A stretch of 15,875 nt of DNA from UBA1731 sp964440985 (GTDB taxonomy: Bacteria > Verrucomicrobiota > Kiritimatiellia > RFP12 > UBA1067): the NCBI GenBank assembly GCA_964440985.1, contig CAYTWE010000049.1, positions 1 through 15,875 on the forward strand, read 5' to 3'. The translations under genes and the position numbers were made by a program. Position 1 is the first letter of the stretch. Each line of letters opens with the position of its first letter. Below the pieces are notes generated by a model. That model was not told the origin of the DNA. It searched no databases and was given only the letters and a program-made list of their open reading frames with translations. Shown here in pieces: positions 5,119 to 14,156 of this stretch.

Positions 5119-7326
5119 ATGAAAACTTCGTTTCTATTCACGTTTCTCACTTGTTCTTTGGTGCTTCCGGCGGCGGCCGGGATGTCGCGTCCGATAGGCA
5201 GCGGCTCAATCCGTTTGGATGGCGCTGCAAAGGAGATCCGCATTGACGTATCGGATTATCCGAAAGAGGAGATGACGATTGCGTTCAGGTTTCGCGCTGA
5301 CAGCGACTCGCCGCAGTTCCCAGGCGTACGTCATGCGAACGGAGCGTTTGCGTTCTCTGCCGGGCGGGGATTTTCGTGGTATGAGGTGACGGGCGAAAAC
5401 GGACGCCGCTATGACGGATGCGCCCATCCGTCGCTTCTTGAAGCGGGGAAATGGCATGATGTCGCATTCACTTTTGACCAGAAGAACATGGCGGTCTACT
5501 GGGGAGGCCGACGCGTCCGCAACACGGAGGCCGCCAACCTCGGAAAGCTGACTGGCGCCGGCGGGGCAATTCGCATCGGCGGCGGATTCAAGGGGGAGAT
5601 AGCTGACTTCCGCATCTTTGACGTTGCGGTGAAGGATTGGCCGGAGGAACGCGCCAGACGCGATGCGGAAGAGCCGATGCCAGAATTCGGGAAAAGCGGT
5701 TTTGCAGTCCTTGCCGCCGACTCAATGGCGTGGGTGACGCCATCAGACCGCCGCGCCGCGCAGCAGGTGAAGGGCATAGAGCTTCTGACGGCTGCGAATG
5801 AGCGCGAGAGTGTTCAGCTTTTTGTCTACCAGAAGGATGCGGACAAGAAACGGCTTGAAGTCGGCGTCCCGGCAAAACTCAGGACAGCTGGAGGGCGTCC
5901 GGCGTCGTTTGAGATATCCGTAGGGACAATCACCTATTCCGTTCCGGAGAAGGCATCGCACTACATGTACGAGAATACGGCATATCCCGACAGGATCGTG
6001 CCTGGCGCAACGGTTGTGAGAGATGGTGAACCTTGCTTCGCCATATGGCTTGACGTGAAGACGCCAAAGGGAACGAAGCCCGGCAAGTACAGCGGAACGG
6101 TCAAATTCTCGTGCGGCGGTGGGCAGCGCGGTGAGGTGCCGCTTACCGTTGACGTGAAAGGTTTCGAGCTTCCGGCGCGAAACGAAGTGCGCACGATCTT
6201 CAACATCTGGGAGCGCGATCTGCTTGTCTTCTCCGGGTCGGACACCAACCGGTTCGTTGAGCTTGTCCGGATGTACGGAGACATGCTTCTTGAGCATCGG
6301 CTCAATCCGCAGTTCCTTTACGAGCCGCGTCTCATCCGAAACGACCAGATACTCGCACTATATCCGATCGTGCAGTTTGGTGCGGACGGCACTGACGTGA
6401 CAAACTGGGGACCATATGATTCGCTTGCGGAGCATTTTCGCACAAAGGGGCTTTCAACTTCCGTTCCGGGGGTGTCATACGGCGGCACGAACGAATTGGG
6501 CAGCGCGGAAAGACAGCGGGCGATATGGAAGTGCTGGCGAGATCATTTTGCGTCGAAAGGGTGGCTGGCGGACGCAATTGCGTACCCCGTGGACGAATGG
6601 TCTCACGGACTTCTTGCAAAGACACAGTGGGTGGGCGACAACATAAAAGGCGTTGCGCCCGAATTCAAGTGGCTTGTGACAGGCGGCAACGGCAATATGC
6701 CCGCTCCTGATGAACTCAATGGCGTAGACATATGGTGTCCGCAGCTTCAGAACGTCAACCTCGCGGCCAAGAGGCGCGTCCAGGAAATAGGCGTCCAGAA
6801 CTGGTTCTACGTCTGCACCGGCCCGCAGTTCCCTGCGCCGAACCTTCACGGCGACACTCCGCTCGCTGCCATTCGCATGGTTCCGGGCGCCGGAATCCGT
6901 TTTGGATTTGACGGACTGCTACACTGGGGCGTAAACTTCAACACAGGGCGGAGAGTGCCCATGGGCGATTTCTTTGGCTGCGCGGAAGGGCAGCTGATGT
7001 ATCCGGATGAAGAAGGCAAACCGATCGCCACATGCAGATTGCGATCGCTTGGCGACGGAATGGAGGACTGGCTTGCGGCGGATATGCTGAAGAAACGCAA
7101 GCCGTCCGCATGGGCGAAACTTGCGGACGCCCTTGCCGCGCTCATTCCGGAACGCAAGTACGATCCCGCCACCAAGGTGACATGGAGCGGGCCTGACCGG
7201 GCGTCGTTCAAGACGTTTCTTCCGGAAGATGCATTTTATGGAGTGTATACGCATCGTGACCGTTATCTTGCATGGCGCAGGTCGCTGTATGATGAACTTG
7301 AAAAGGCCTACAGGAGGGGAAAATGA
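5119..7326 (+). CDS. Secreted LamG plus GH123-type glycoside hydrolase
   Basis: 735 residues. A Sec signal peptide (MKTSFLFTFLTCSLVLPAAA, cleavage near residue 20) is followed by three parts. First, a LamG/concanavalin-like jelly roll (about 30-172, ending GEIADFRIFDVAV). Second, a beta-sandwich with ANERESVQLFVY, typical of the N-terminal domain of GH123 (formerly DUF4091) enzymes. Third, a catalytic barrel from about residue 357 (EVRTIFNIWERDLL) to about 700, including GMEDWL. GH123 enzymes are exo-beta-N-acetylgalactosaminidases that use substrate-assisted catalysis with an Asp-Glu pair; here D492-E493 in YPVDEW fits. The ATG at 5119 is chosen for GGGAGAGG (5108-5115) and the signal peptide; an upstream in-frame GTG-type start would overlap the promoter. 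It likely releases terminal GalNAc or a related sugar from host or plant glycans outside the cytoplasm. The exact substrate is unproven. It overlaps the next gene by 4 nt. Confidence 0.88.
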   Translation: MKTSFLFTFLTCSLVLPAAAGMSRPIGSGSIRLDGAAKEIRIDVSDYPKEEMTIAFRFRADSDSPQFPGVRHANGAFAFSAGRGFSWYEVTGENGRRYDGCAHPSLLEAGKWHDVAFTFDQKNMAVYWGGRRVRNTEAANLGKLTGAGGAIRIGGGFKGEIADFRIFDVAVKDWPEERARRDAEEPMPEFGKSGFAVLAADSMAWVTPSDRRAAQQVKGIELLTAANERESVQLFVYQKDADKKRLEVGVPAKLRTAGGRPASFEISVGTITYSVPEKASHYMYENTAYPDRIVPGATVVRDGEPCFAIWLDVKTPKGTKPGKYSGTVKFSCGGGQRGEVPLTVDVKGFELPARNEVRTIFNIWERDLLVFSGSDTNRFVELVRMYGDMLLEHRLNPQFLYEPRLIRNDQILALYPIVQFGADGTDVTNWGPYDSLAEHFRTKGLSTSVPGVSYGGTNELGSAERQRAIWKCWRDHFASKGWLADAIAYPVDEWSHGLLAKTQWVGDNIKGVAPEFKWLVTGGNGNMPAPDELNGVDIWCPQLQNVNLAAKRRVQEIGVQNWFYVCTGPQFPAPNLHGDTPLAAIRMVPGAGIRFGFDGLLHWGVNFNTGRRVPMGDFFGCAEGQLMYPDEEGKPIATCRLRSLGDGMEDWLAADMLKKRKPSAWAKLADALAALIPERKYDPATKVTWSGPDRASFKTFLPEDAFYGVYTHRDRYLAWRRSLYDELEKAYRRGK

Positions 7327-10300
7327 TGACAGCGAAGAAAATTGCGGCAGTCATTGCGATGGCAGCCCTGTCCCCGGCATGGGGAACGGTCTACTACTGG
7401 ATTGCGAATCCGCCCGGCTCGGCGACTTGGGCAGACGCCACGCAACTTCAGAACTGGTCTGTCGAGTGGGGCGCCGACAACAATCCGGTGACGTCCGCCA
7501 AAGCGACTGCGCTGCCTACGAGTTCGGACTACCTATGGACGTGCCGCGACCTGCTGATGGATCTGAAGGGTCAGACATGGACTGTGAACTCATACATGAG
7601 CGGCAAAAGATACAGAATTTCCGATGGCGGGGAGTACTACGGTTCGCTTGAATATCCTTTTGGTGTGACAAACGGCACGCTCAACCTCACTGCGGATATC
7701 GTGCTTCGCACCGAAGGAGGGGTGTGGATCGAGAACGGTGCAATCGTCAGATTCAGCAATGCAACGGTGGACAACAATGTCCCCATCCATGTGCGAGACG
7801 GCGGAACGTGCTTCTTCGATCTTCTCCAGATGAACAACGGGAAGGTCGCCGTAGAACCCGGCGGTGTGCTGAAACTCACCTACTTCAACTTCTGGTCATA
7901 CGCTTCGAGGACGACGGTCGTGGAGAACGCAGGCACTGTAATTCCGATGTCGCCCGATACGTTCAAGATAAACAAGTCCGGCGGCGGCACACCCGGCGCC
8001 GCCACAACGGCCATTCTCCGGCAGATGTCCGGAACATGGAACCTGTCGGGCCCCGTGAAGCTGAATCCAGCCGTCGGCAACCTGACGCTGAACTTTGAAC
8101 TTCTGGGCGGCACGGTTGCGGCGACCAACGATGTAACCTTCGACTGCGACGCCGCCACAGTGTCGGCGGATGCGACGGCAACGTTGGACGTCGCCGCCGG
8201 CAGTTCGATGGATATGTCCACGTTCACCTACGGGGATGGCGCCGCAATCACAAAGACTGGAAAAGGCTCAATCAGTTTCGGAGGCGCATATCCGTCTGAA
8301 CTTGTGATATCGGAGGGCGCTGCGAACTTTGGTTCGGCGAAGGATGTCGTCTTTGATTCGCTGACGCTTGCCGCCGGCACGACAAACGTGTTCGCTCTCG
8401 GCGACGCCGTCGCAACAAGCCTTACCGTGGAGGACGGAGCGGTTGTGAAGGTTTCTCCCCTTGCGCTGAACGCCGGATCAACGGTGATTGCGTCGACGGA
8501 TATTCAGGCGTTGACCAGGTTTGCCGATGCGATAAATGCGTCGATGGGAGATGATGCAGAACTCAACGCGGTTGTCTCTGACGGGGCGGTTGTGCTTGAG
8601 CTCGCGGGCAGCTACAACAACACGATAGACGTCGCAGAGGGGGAGACGGTGACATGGAGCGAATGGGTGGAGGCCAACGGAACGCCGCTCAAGTCAGTGA
8701 CCATAACGAAGACAGGCGGCGGGACGCTCGTCGTTGATGAGCCATTGGACGATTTCATGGGTGGAATGGTGGTGAGCAACGGGACATGGAAAGGGTCTGT
8801 GCCGGCACACTTCTGCGCCGACGGCTCTTCGCTGACTGTGATGGACGGAGCAACGATCGAACTTGCCCCCACAGCGAAAAACGTCATGAATCTTGGTTTA
8901 CGCACCTTGCGTCTGAAGGGCGCCGGTGTCGGCGGCATTGGCGCAGTGGTCGAAACGTCAAACTTCGAACAGAAGGACGGATGCGGATTCCTTTCCGGAA
9001 CGGTGATTCTCGATGGCGATACACTCGTTTCGGCCACAGGATCCGGAAGAAAGTCCATCGGCTACCACGCCAAGGTGGACATGGGTGGACACACCCTGGC
9101 GCTTTGCCGCAGCAACATAAACTATGAAATTTGCATCAGCGCACTTGCTCCGTTCACCAATCCCGGTCACTTGCTCTTCAGCAACTGCACTTGGTTCGTG
9201 GATACACCGCTTCCGGCGCTTGCTTCCGGAGGTGCTACGAACACCATATCGATGAGAGGATCAGCGGCCATGAAAATATACGGATGTGACACACAGTCGC
9301 CTTGGACGCTGATATGGTCTGGCGGGTACTGGAAGTTTGAGTCTGAACGTGACAGCAGCTGGTATGGCCCAACCGTGTTTACGCCAGGCAGCATAACGCA
9401 TCTTGAAGGCCACGACGGACGTTCGCTGACCTTGTACGGCCCTGTCACGGGTGCAGGGACGGTCAACTTCAACCGCCATGTCGTGACGCTGAACATGCCG
9501 AATGCCGCGAATGACTTTTCCGGTGCGTTCACCGGAGTCAACGGTGACTCCATAAACGTTGCGGGCAATGTTGCGGGGGCGGCCACAATCGGGAGCGGAT
9601 CGCTGAAGCTGCTTGGCGTGTGCAACCTTGCGTCCGGCGACCTGACGTTCAACGGTGAATCGTCGCTCACCGGAGGGTTCGGTCGCGTGACATCCATAAC
9701 AAAGAAAGGGAGCGGTGCGTTGTCGCTGAATTCGCATCTCGGCGGCGGGCTGCTTGACGTTCAGCAGGGTTCGGTGGCGTTCTCCCCGATGCGTGGACTT
9801 TTCCAAGGTGCGGCGGTCTATAACGATGATGAATCGGCATCCGCCGCTGCCGAGCGGACGAAGATCAACAACGGGGAGGCGTTCTCCATCACCAACGATG
9901 TCGCAGAGGAGCTGACCTACACGACTGACAGATCGGCGTGGCAGAACTACATGATCGCGACGTATGACGGATATCTGTGGAACAATTCGGATGAGACTGT
10001 GACATGGAATTTTCACGTTTGCATAGACGACATGGCCAACCTGTTCATAGACGGAGAACGGGTGGTCAGGCAGAGCGGTTGGACGGACGTAAGGAAAGTT
10101 GACGTCACTTTGACGCCGGGGCCGCACAGAATTGTGTTTGATGCCTGGAACGGAACTGGCGGCGCTGGGCCGTCAGACGCCAACGGGGCCTGGTGCGATG
10201 CGAACGGTGTGAAGTGCACAACAAAAGGGCTTGCCGTCAAGAGGTCGGCGGGGAGTGGCGTGACGTCAGACGACTACGAGCCGCTGTCGGCGAACGGCGC

Positions 10301-10721
10301 CGGATATGCGCTTACGCCCGGTGTTGCGCCGGTGTTCGACACGGTGCGGCTTGCGGCGGGTACGACGCTGGATCTTGGGGGATTGCCATGGACAATTCCG
10401 GATCTCGTTGGATGGGGCGACATCGACAACGGCGACGTCACCATAGGTTCTTCATGGACGATCTCCTCCGGCGACATCGGTTCGGAACAGCTCACGGTTG
10501 AAGGTACGCTCAATTTTGCCGCCGGTGTCGTCATCAAGATAGAGCAGACCACCGCGTTCCGGCTTCCGGGCGATGGCGTTGTGATTGCCCATGCAGAGGG
10601 AGGCATAACCGGACCGCTCCCCGAATTGGACTGCGCATCCAGCCGCATCCGGCTCATGTACTCCGCAGATCGCAGGGAGCTGCGGGCTGTCGGAATGCCG
10701 TTCTGCGTCATCATACGCTGA
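7323..10721 (+). CDS. Large secreted beta-helix protein with autotransporter-associated strand repeats and a PA14-like domain
   Basis: 1132 residues with a signal peptide (MMTAKKIAAVIAMAALSPAW, cleavage around residue 20-21). Most of the chain is Gly/Thr/Val/Asn-rich parallel beta-helix sequence. Three motifs resemble the autotransporter-associated beta-strand repeat: ITKTGKGSISFGG near residue 310, ITKTGGGTLVVDEP near 460 and ITKKGSGALSLNS near 790. A PA14-like region (about 865-965) has YDGYLWNNSDETVTW, ANLFIDGERVV and LTPGPHRIVFDAWNG, suggesting glycan binding. The end (ELRAVGMPFCVIIR) shows no beta-barrel, PEP-CTERM or LPXTG signal. GGAGGGG (7313-7319) serves either of two adjacent ATGs (7323, 7326). 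Co-translated with the glycosidase, so it may present or bind the same glycan at the surface. The anchoring mechanism is unknown. Confidence 0.87.
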   Translation: MMTAKKIAAVIAMAALSPAWGTVYYWIANPPGSATWADATQLQNWSVEWGADNNPVTSAKATALPTSSDYLWTCRDLLMDLKGQTWTVNSYMSGKRYRISDGGEYYGSLEYPFGVTNGTLNLTADIVLRTEGGVWIENGAIVRFSNATVDNNVPIHVRDGGTCFFDLLQMNNGKVAVEPGGVLKLTYFNFWSYASRTTVVENAGTVIPMSPDTFKINKSGGGTPGAATTAILRQMSGTWNLSGPVKLNPAVGNLTLNFELLGGTVAATNDVTFDCDAATVSADATATLDVAAGSSMDMSTFTYGDGAAITKTGKGSISFGGAYPSELVISEGAANFGSAKDVVFDSLTLAAGTTNVFALGDAVATSLTVEDGAVVKVSPLALNAGSTVIASTDIQALTRFADAINASMGDDAELNAVVSDGAVVLELAGSYNNTIDVAEGETVTWSEWVEANGTPLKSVTITKTGGGTLVVDEPLDDFMGGMVVSNGTWKGSVPAHFCADGSSLTVMDGATIELAPTAKNVMNLGLRTLRLKGAGVGGIGAVVETSNFEQKDGCGFLSGTVILDGDTLVSATGSGRKSIGYHAKVDMGGHTLALCRSNINYEICISALAPFTNPGHLLFSNCTWFVDTPLPALASGGATNTISMRGSAAMKIYGCDTQSPWTLIWSGGYWKFESERDSSWYGPTVFTPGSITHLEGHDGRSLTLYGPVTGAGTVNFNRHVVTLNMPNAANDFSGAFTGVNGDSINVAGNVAGAATIGSGSLKLLGVCNLASGDLTFNGESSLTGGFGRVTSITKKGSGALSLNSHLGGGLLDVQQGSVAFSPMRGLFQGAAVYNDDESASAAAERTKINNGEAFSITNDVAEELTYTTDRSAWQNYMIATYDGYLWNNSDETVTWNFHVCIDDMANLFIDGERVVRQSGWTDVRKVDVTLTPGPHRIVFDAWNGTGGAGPSDANGAWCDANGVKCTTKGLAVKRSAGSGVTSDDYEPLSANGAGYALTPGVAPVFDTVRLAAGTTLDLGGLPWTIPDLVGWGDIDNGDVTIGSSWTISSGDIGSEQLTVEGTLNFAAGVVIKIEQTTAFRLPGDGVVIAHAEGGITGPLPELDCASSRIRLMYSADRRELRAVGMPFCVIIR

Positions 10722-10767
10722 AATGGTCGCCGTAAAGCAAAAAACAGCGGTAGTCAAAATCAACTTG

Positions 10768-10776
10768 TGCTATAAT
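10768..10776 (+). promoter_or_regulatory. Extended -10 promoter of fucO
   Basis: TGCTATAAT, identical to the element at 207-215, preceded by another TG. No convincing -35 box. Predicted start near 10783, giving a leader of about 45 nt that contains a small CTTTG/CAAAG hairpin. Confidence 0.65.
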
Positions 10777-10826
10777 TCATGGAACTTTGTTCATCAAAGG
10801 AACTTGATAAACCGAATGGAGTCAAC

Positions 10827-11972
10827 ATGAACCGCATCATCCTGAATGAAACGTCGTACCATGGCGCAGGAGCCGTCAAGGAAATCATCACCGAACTCGC
10901 CAATCGCGGGTTGAAGAAGCCGATCGTCTTTTCCGATCCCGATCTCGTCAAGTTCGGCGTGACGAAGAAGGTGACCGACCTGCTGGACGGCGCGAAGGTT
11001 CCGTATGTTCTCTACAGCGACATCAAGCCGAACCCCACGATCGAAAACGTTAAGAACGGCGTCAAGGCGTTCAAGAAGGCCAAGGCGGACAGCATCATCG
11101 CAATCGGCGGCGGTTCGTCCATGGACACCGCAAAGGCCGTCGGCATCATCATGGCGAATCCAGAATTTGCGGATGTCCGTTCACTTGAGGGCGTCGCTCC
11201 CACGAAGAAGCCGTCGAAGCCGATTCTCGCCGTTCCTACGACGGCAGGCACCGCCGCCGAGGTCACCATCAACTACGTGATAACGGATGTCGAGAAGCAC
11301 CGTAAGTTCGTGTGCGTGGATCCGCATGACATCCCCGTTGTTGCGTTCGTCGATCCGGATATGATGTCCACAATGCCCAAGGGGCTTACGGCGTTCACGG
11401 GCATGGATGCGCTCACCCATGCCATTGAAGGCCTCATCACGAAGGGCGCCTGTGAACTTACGGATATGTTCCACCTCAAGGCAATCGAGATCATTGCGCG
11501 TTCGCTCCGCGATGCTGTCGCCAACAAGCCTGCCGGACGTGAGGGGATGGCGCTCGGACAGTACATCGCCGGCATGGGATTCTCCAACGTCGGCCTTGGA
11601 ATCGACCATTCCATGGCTCACGGTCTTTCCGCTCTGTACGACCTGCCGCACGGCAAGGCCTGCGCGATTCTTCTTCCGACCGCGATGAAGTACAACGCCG
11701 CGAAGACCGGGACGAAGTACCGTGAGATTGCCCGTGCAATGGGCGTGAAGGGCGTCGACAAGATGACGTGCGCCCAGTACCGCAAGGCGGCAATCGCTGC
11801 GGTCGAGAAGCTTTCCTCCGACGTCGGCATCCCGAAGGATCTCAAGGGAATCCTCAAGAAGGAGGATGTCCAGTTTCTCGCGGAATCCGCATACGCGGAT
11901 GCCTGCCGTCCGGGCAACCCGCGTGATACGTCCGTCAAGGACATCGCCAAGCTCTACACCTCGCTCATGTAG
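10827..11972 (+). CDS. fucO: Lactaldehyde reductase / 1,2-propanediol oxidoreductase, iron-dependent
   Basis: 381 residues, close in length and sequence to E. coli FucO (about 383). FucO is a group III Fe-dependent alcohol dehydrogenase that reduces L-lactaldehyde to 1,2-propanediol with NADH during fucose or rhamnose fermentation. The cofactor loop is IAIGGGSSMDTAKAVGI. NPEFADVRSLEG, PTTAGTAAEVTINYVITD and KFVCVDPHDIP are FucO hallmarks. The iron ligands fall at D194 and H198 (MDALTHAIEG), H261 (GIDHSMAHG) and H275 (LPHGKA), each exactly two below the E. coli numbering; H265 is also conserved. The ATG at 10827 with GGAG (10818-10821) is chosen over an in-frame ATG at 10779 because MNRIILNETSYHG matches the family start. 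Monocistronic. No fucose isomerase, kinase or aldolase gene is in the window. Another alcohol/aldehyde substrate is possible. Confidence 0.9.
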   Translation: MNRIILNETSYHGAGAVKEIITELANRGLKKPIVFSDPDLVKFGVTKKVTDLLDGAKVPYVLYSDIKPNPTIENVKNGVKAFKKAKADSIIAIGGGSSMDTAKAVGIIMANPEFADVRSLEGVAPTKKPSKPILAVPTTAGTAAEVTINYVITDVEKHRKFVCVDPHDIPVVAFVDPDMMSTMPKGLTAFTGMDALTHAIEGLITKGACELTDMFHLKAIEIIARSLRDAVANKPAGREGMALGQYIAGMGFSNVGLGIDHSMAHGLSALYDLPHGKACAILLPTAMKYNAAKTGTKYREIARAMGVKGVDKMTCAQYRKAAIAAVEKLSSDVGIPKDLKGILKKEDVQFLAESAYADACRPGNPRDTSVKDIAKLYTSLM

Positions 11973-11988
11973 TCGAGGCTGCGCAAAC

Positions 11989-12037
11989 GCATTTCCGCAC
12001 TCCGTTTGGCCTGCGCCGCAGTGAAGTGCGGAAATGC
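11989..12037 (+). terminator. Long inverted repeat after fucO, possible terminator
   Basis: GCATTTCCGCACT (11989-12001) and AGTGCGGAAATGC (12025-12037) are perfect 13-bp complementary arms around a 23-nt interior. The stem can be extended outward with a bulge using GCGCAAAC and its partner near 12040-12048. It starts 16 nt after the fucO stop. No U-tract follows, so termination would be atypical; a repeat element or RNA processing site is the alternative. Confidence 0.45.
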
Positions 12038-12057
12038 TGGCGTTGTGCGTTGAGGTG

Positions 12058-12084
12058 GCCCTGTCGGCTGTCGCACGGCAGGGC
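12058..12084 (+). terminator. GC-rich hairpin between fucO and the esterase promoter
   Basis: GCCCTGTCG (12058-12066) pairs with CGGCAGGGC (12076-12084), nine pairs with one G-T wobble, around a 9-nt loop and followed by TATTT. It is a weak intrinsic terminator candidate. It also occupies the place where a -35 box for the -10 element at 12092-12097 would be, so it may instead affect initiation. Confidence 0.4.
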
Positions 12085-12091
12085 TATTTGG

Positions 12092-12097
12092 TATAAT
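12092..12097 (+). promoter_or_regulatory. -10 element for the esterase-thrC pair
   Basis: A perfect TATAAT, preceded by ATTTGG as at the promoter at 5044-5049. The -35 region (about 12069-12074, TGTCGC) is poor. Predicted start near 12104, giving a leader of about 25 nt before the ATG at 12130. Confidence 0.6.
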
Positions 12098-12129
12098 CCA
12101 CAGTCCGTCAAATGGAGGAAGGTGTAGGC

Positions 12130-14139
12130 ATGAAGAGGTTTTTCGCACAGTCAGGTTCGTTTTTGGCCCTGTCGCTGTGTCTGTCGCTGTCGATGAATGC
12201 AGCGGCAGGCCTTGCATCGGAAATGGATCGGAAATTTCTGCCGCCCGCTTCCGACATGCTCACCTTCACGACCGTCTCGCAGAAGCTGCATGAGATGGAT
12301 GTCGATGCCGATGCAGCCTGGACGGCTCTTGGGAATCGTGCGGAATATGATGCCTACCGCAAGGCGATGCACAGGAAGATGCTCCAGGCGATAGGTGCGT
12401 TCCCTGAACGCACCCCGCTGAACGCACGGGTCGTCGCCACGGTGAAAAAGGACGGCTATCGCATTGAGAAGACGCTATTCGAGTCGATGCCAGGTCTTTT
12501 TGTCACGGCAAACCTTTTTGTCCCCGATTCGGATGCGTTCAAGGCTCCATACCCTGCGGTTGTGATGAGCTGCGGACACGCCAACGACGGTAAGGACTGC
12601 GACACGTATCTCCGTGCCTGTGTGCTTGCGGTGAAGCAGGGTTTTGTCGCGATGATGTACGACCCGTATGAACAGGGAGAGCGGCGCGAGTTCCCTGAAG
12701 CGAACTCATGCCAGCATCACAACATCATAGGCATAAAGGCGTCGCTTCTTGGATGGTCGATGCCGATGCTTCGCATCTGGGATGGGATGCGCGCAATTGA
12801 TTATGTGGAATCGCGTCCGGATGTCGATGGGAACCGCATTGGGTTCATGGGGCAAAGCGGCGGCGGCACTGTGGCGGCATTGATGACGGCGGCGGACTGG
12901 CGGCTCAAGGCGACTGCGCCCAGCTGCTATCTCACCTCGCTTCGCCATCTGTGCGAGAGCATGGGGCCGCAGGATGCCGAGCAGAACATTTTTGGACAGC
13001 TGGCTTTTGGTCTGAATCACACGGGGTATGCGCTTCTTCCGGACACAAAGGTTGCGGTGACCTGCCGCTTCCGCGATTTGTTCTCCATTTACGGAACGCA
13101 CGATCTCTTCCGGACTGTCAGGACGGTGGCGGAGAAGGTAGGCGCTTCACGGAACTATGCGCTGAATTCTGCGCCTGGCCCGCATGGATGGACGGAGTCG
13201 ACCATGACGGCATCTGTGGATTGGATGCGCATTTGGCTGAAGGGAGAAAAAGAACTCTTCCCGCTTGACTGCGCAAAGTACCGTCCGCTCGACATCGGAT
13301 TCGATATCAGCAAGGTAGACATTGGCCTTTCAAAATCCGAGTGTGGCGTCACGGCCACCGGACGCACCAAGGACGTCCCCGGCGCACGGAACATCCATGC
13401 GATTCTGAGAGACCGCATGACCGCCGCCGCAAAGAGGCGTCCGGCAATGAGTGTCGCCGCCAGAAATGCGGTTGCCGCACGGCTTGCCGGGGTTCGCGCA
13501 GTCTCTGAAATGAAACCGGTCGTCAAGGAGGCCGAAACGGTTTTGGTTGATCGCGCAAAGCTCACGCGCATTGCGTTTTCCTATCAGGACGGACTTACGC
13601 TCCCGGCCTGCTGGATCGTCCCGGAGAAGGTGGATGCAGCAAAGCCGCCGGTGCTTCTTGTGGGCGCAAAGGGACGCGGCGACTGGACGACGGAAGCGCA
13701 TGCGTATCTTGCCGATGGGATTGCGGTTCTTGTCGCCGACATAACTGGCTATGGAGAGATCGGCAAGGCGAACGCAGTGTTTTACGGTGCAAATGACTGT
13801 CCGGAGGAGGGTGTGGCGGTCATGCTCTATCTGATGGGCGAATCCATCACAGGACGTCGCGCAACCGATATGCTCGTGCTTGCGGACTGGATCAAGGGCA
13901 AGACAGGCGTCGCGCCTGAACTCGTCGCGAAAGGCTCGGCGGCCATTCCCGCAGCCCATGCCCGTGCCGCAGATGCGGCGGCATTCGCCAGGGTGTCTGT
14001 GGCGGACGCTCCGAAGTCCTGGACGGAAATGATAGAGAATGTTGAGGTCACGAAGGGGAATGTCGCAGACTATCGCTACACATACATGGTTGTGGGCGGA
14101 CTGCTTCATTACGACTGGACAGACCTGCTGAAGCAATAA
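12130..14139 (+). CDS. Secreted acetyl-esterase-like alpha/beta hydrolase with a degenerate second half
   Basis: 669 residues with a signal peptide (MKRFFAQSGSFLALSLCLSL, then SMNAAAG). The first half is an alpha/beta hydrolase of the acetylxylan-esterase/dienelactone-hydrolase type: PYPAVVMSCGHANDGK, YDPYEQGERREF, RPDVDGNRIGFMGQSGGG with nucleophile S243, then ATAPSCY. D325 (YGTHDLF) and H352 (PGPHGW) complete a plausible triad. The second half (about 460-669) repeats the fold outline (PPVLLVGAKGRGDW, VADITGYGEIGKA), but where a GxSxG would fall it has AKGSAAIPAAHA near 600-611, so it is probably non-catalytic. GGAGGAAGG (12114-12122) supports the ATG at 12130 over an in-frame ATG at 12112. 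Likely deacylates polysaccharides or glycans outside the cytoplasm; substrate unknown. thrC begins 17 nt downstream. Confidence 0.82.
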   Translation: MKRFFAQSGSFLALSLCLSLSMNAAAGLASEMDRKFLPPASDMLTFTTVSQKLHEMDVDADAAWTALGNRAEYDAYRKAMHRKMLQAIGAFPERTPLNARVVATVKKDGYRIEKTLFESMPGLFVTANLFVPDSDAFKAPYPAVVMSCGHANDGKDCDTYLRACVLAVKQGFVAMMYDPYEQGERREFPEANSCQHHNIIGIKASLLGWSMPMLRIWDGMRAIDYVESRPDVDGNRIGFMGQSGGGTVAALMTAADWRLKATAPSCYLTSLRHLCESMGPQDAEQNIFGQLAFGLNHTGYALLPDTKVAVTCRFRDLFSIYGTHDLFRTVRTVAEKVGASRNYALNSAPGPHGWTESTMTASVDWMRIWLKGEKELFPLDCAKYRPLDIGFDISKVDIGLSKSECGVTATGRTKDVPGARNIHAILRDRMTAAAKRRPAMSVAARNAVAARLAGVRAVSEMKPVVKEAETVLVDRAKLTRIAFSYQDGLTLPACWIVPEKVDAAKPPVLLVGAKGRGDWTTEAHAYLADGIAVLVADITGYGEIGKANAVFYGANDCPEEGVAVMLYLMGESITGRRATDMLVLADWIKGKTGVAPELVAKGSAAIPAAHARAADAAAFARVSVADAPKSWTEMIENVEVTKGNVADYRYTYMVVGGLLHYDWTDLLKQ

Positions 14140-14156
14140 TCAAGGAAGACAAGGAA

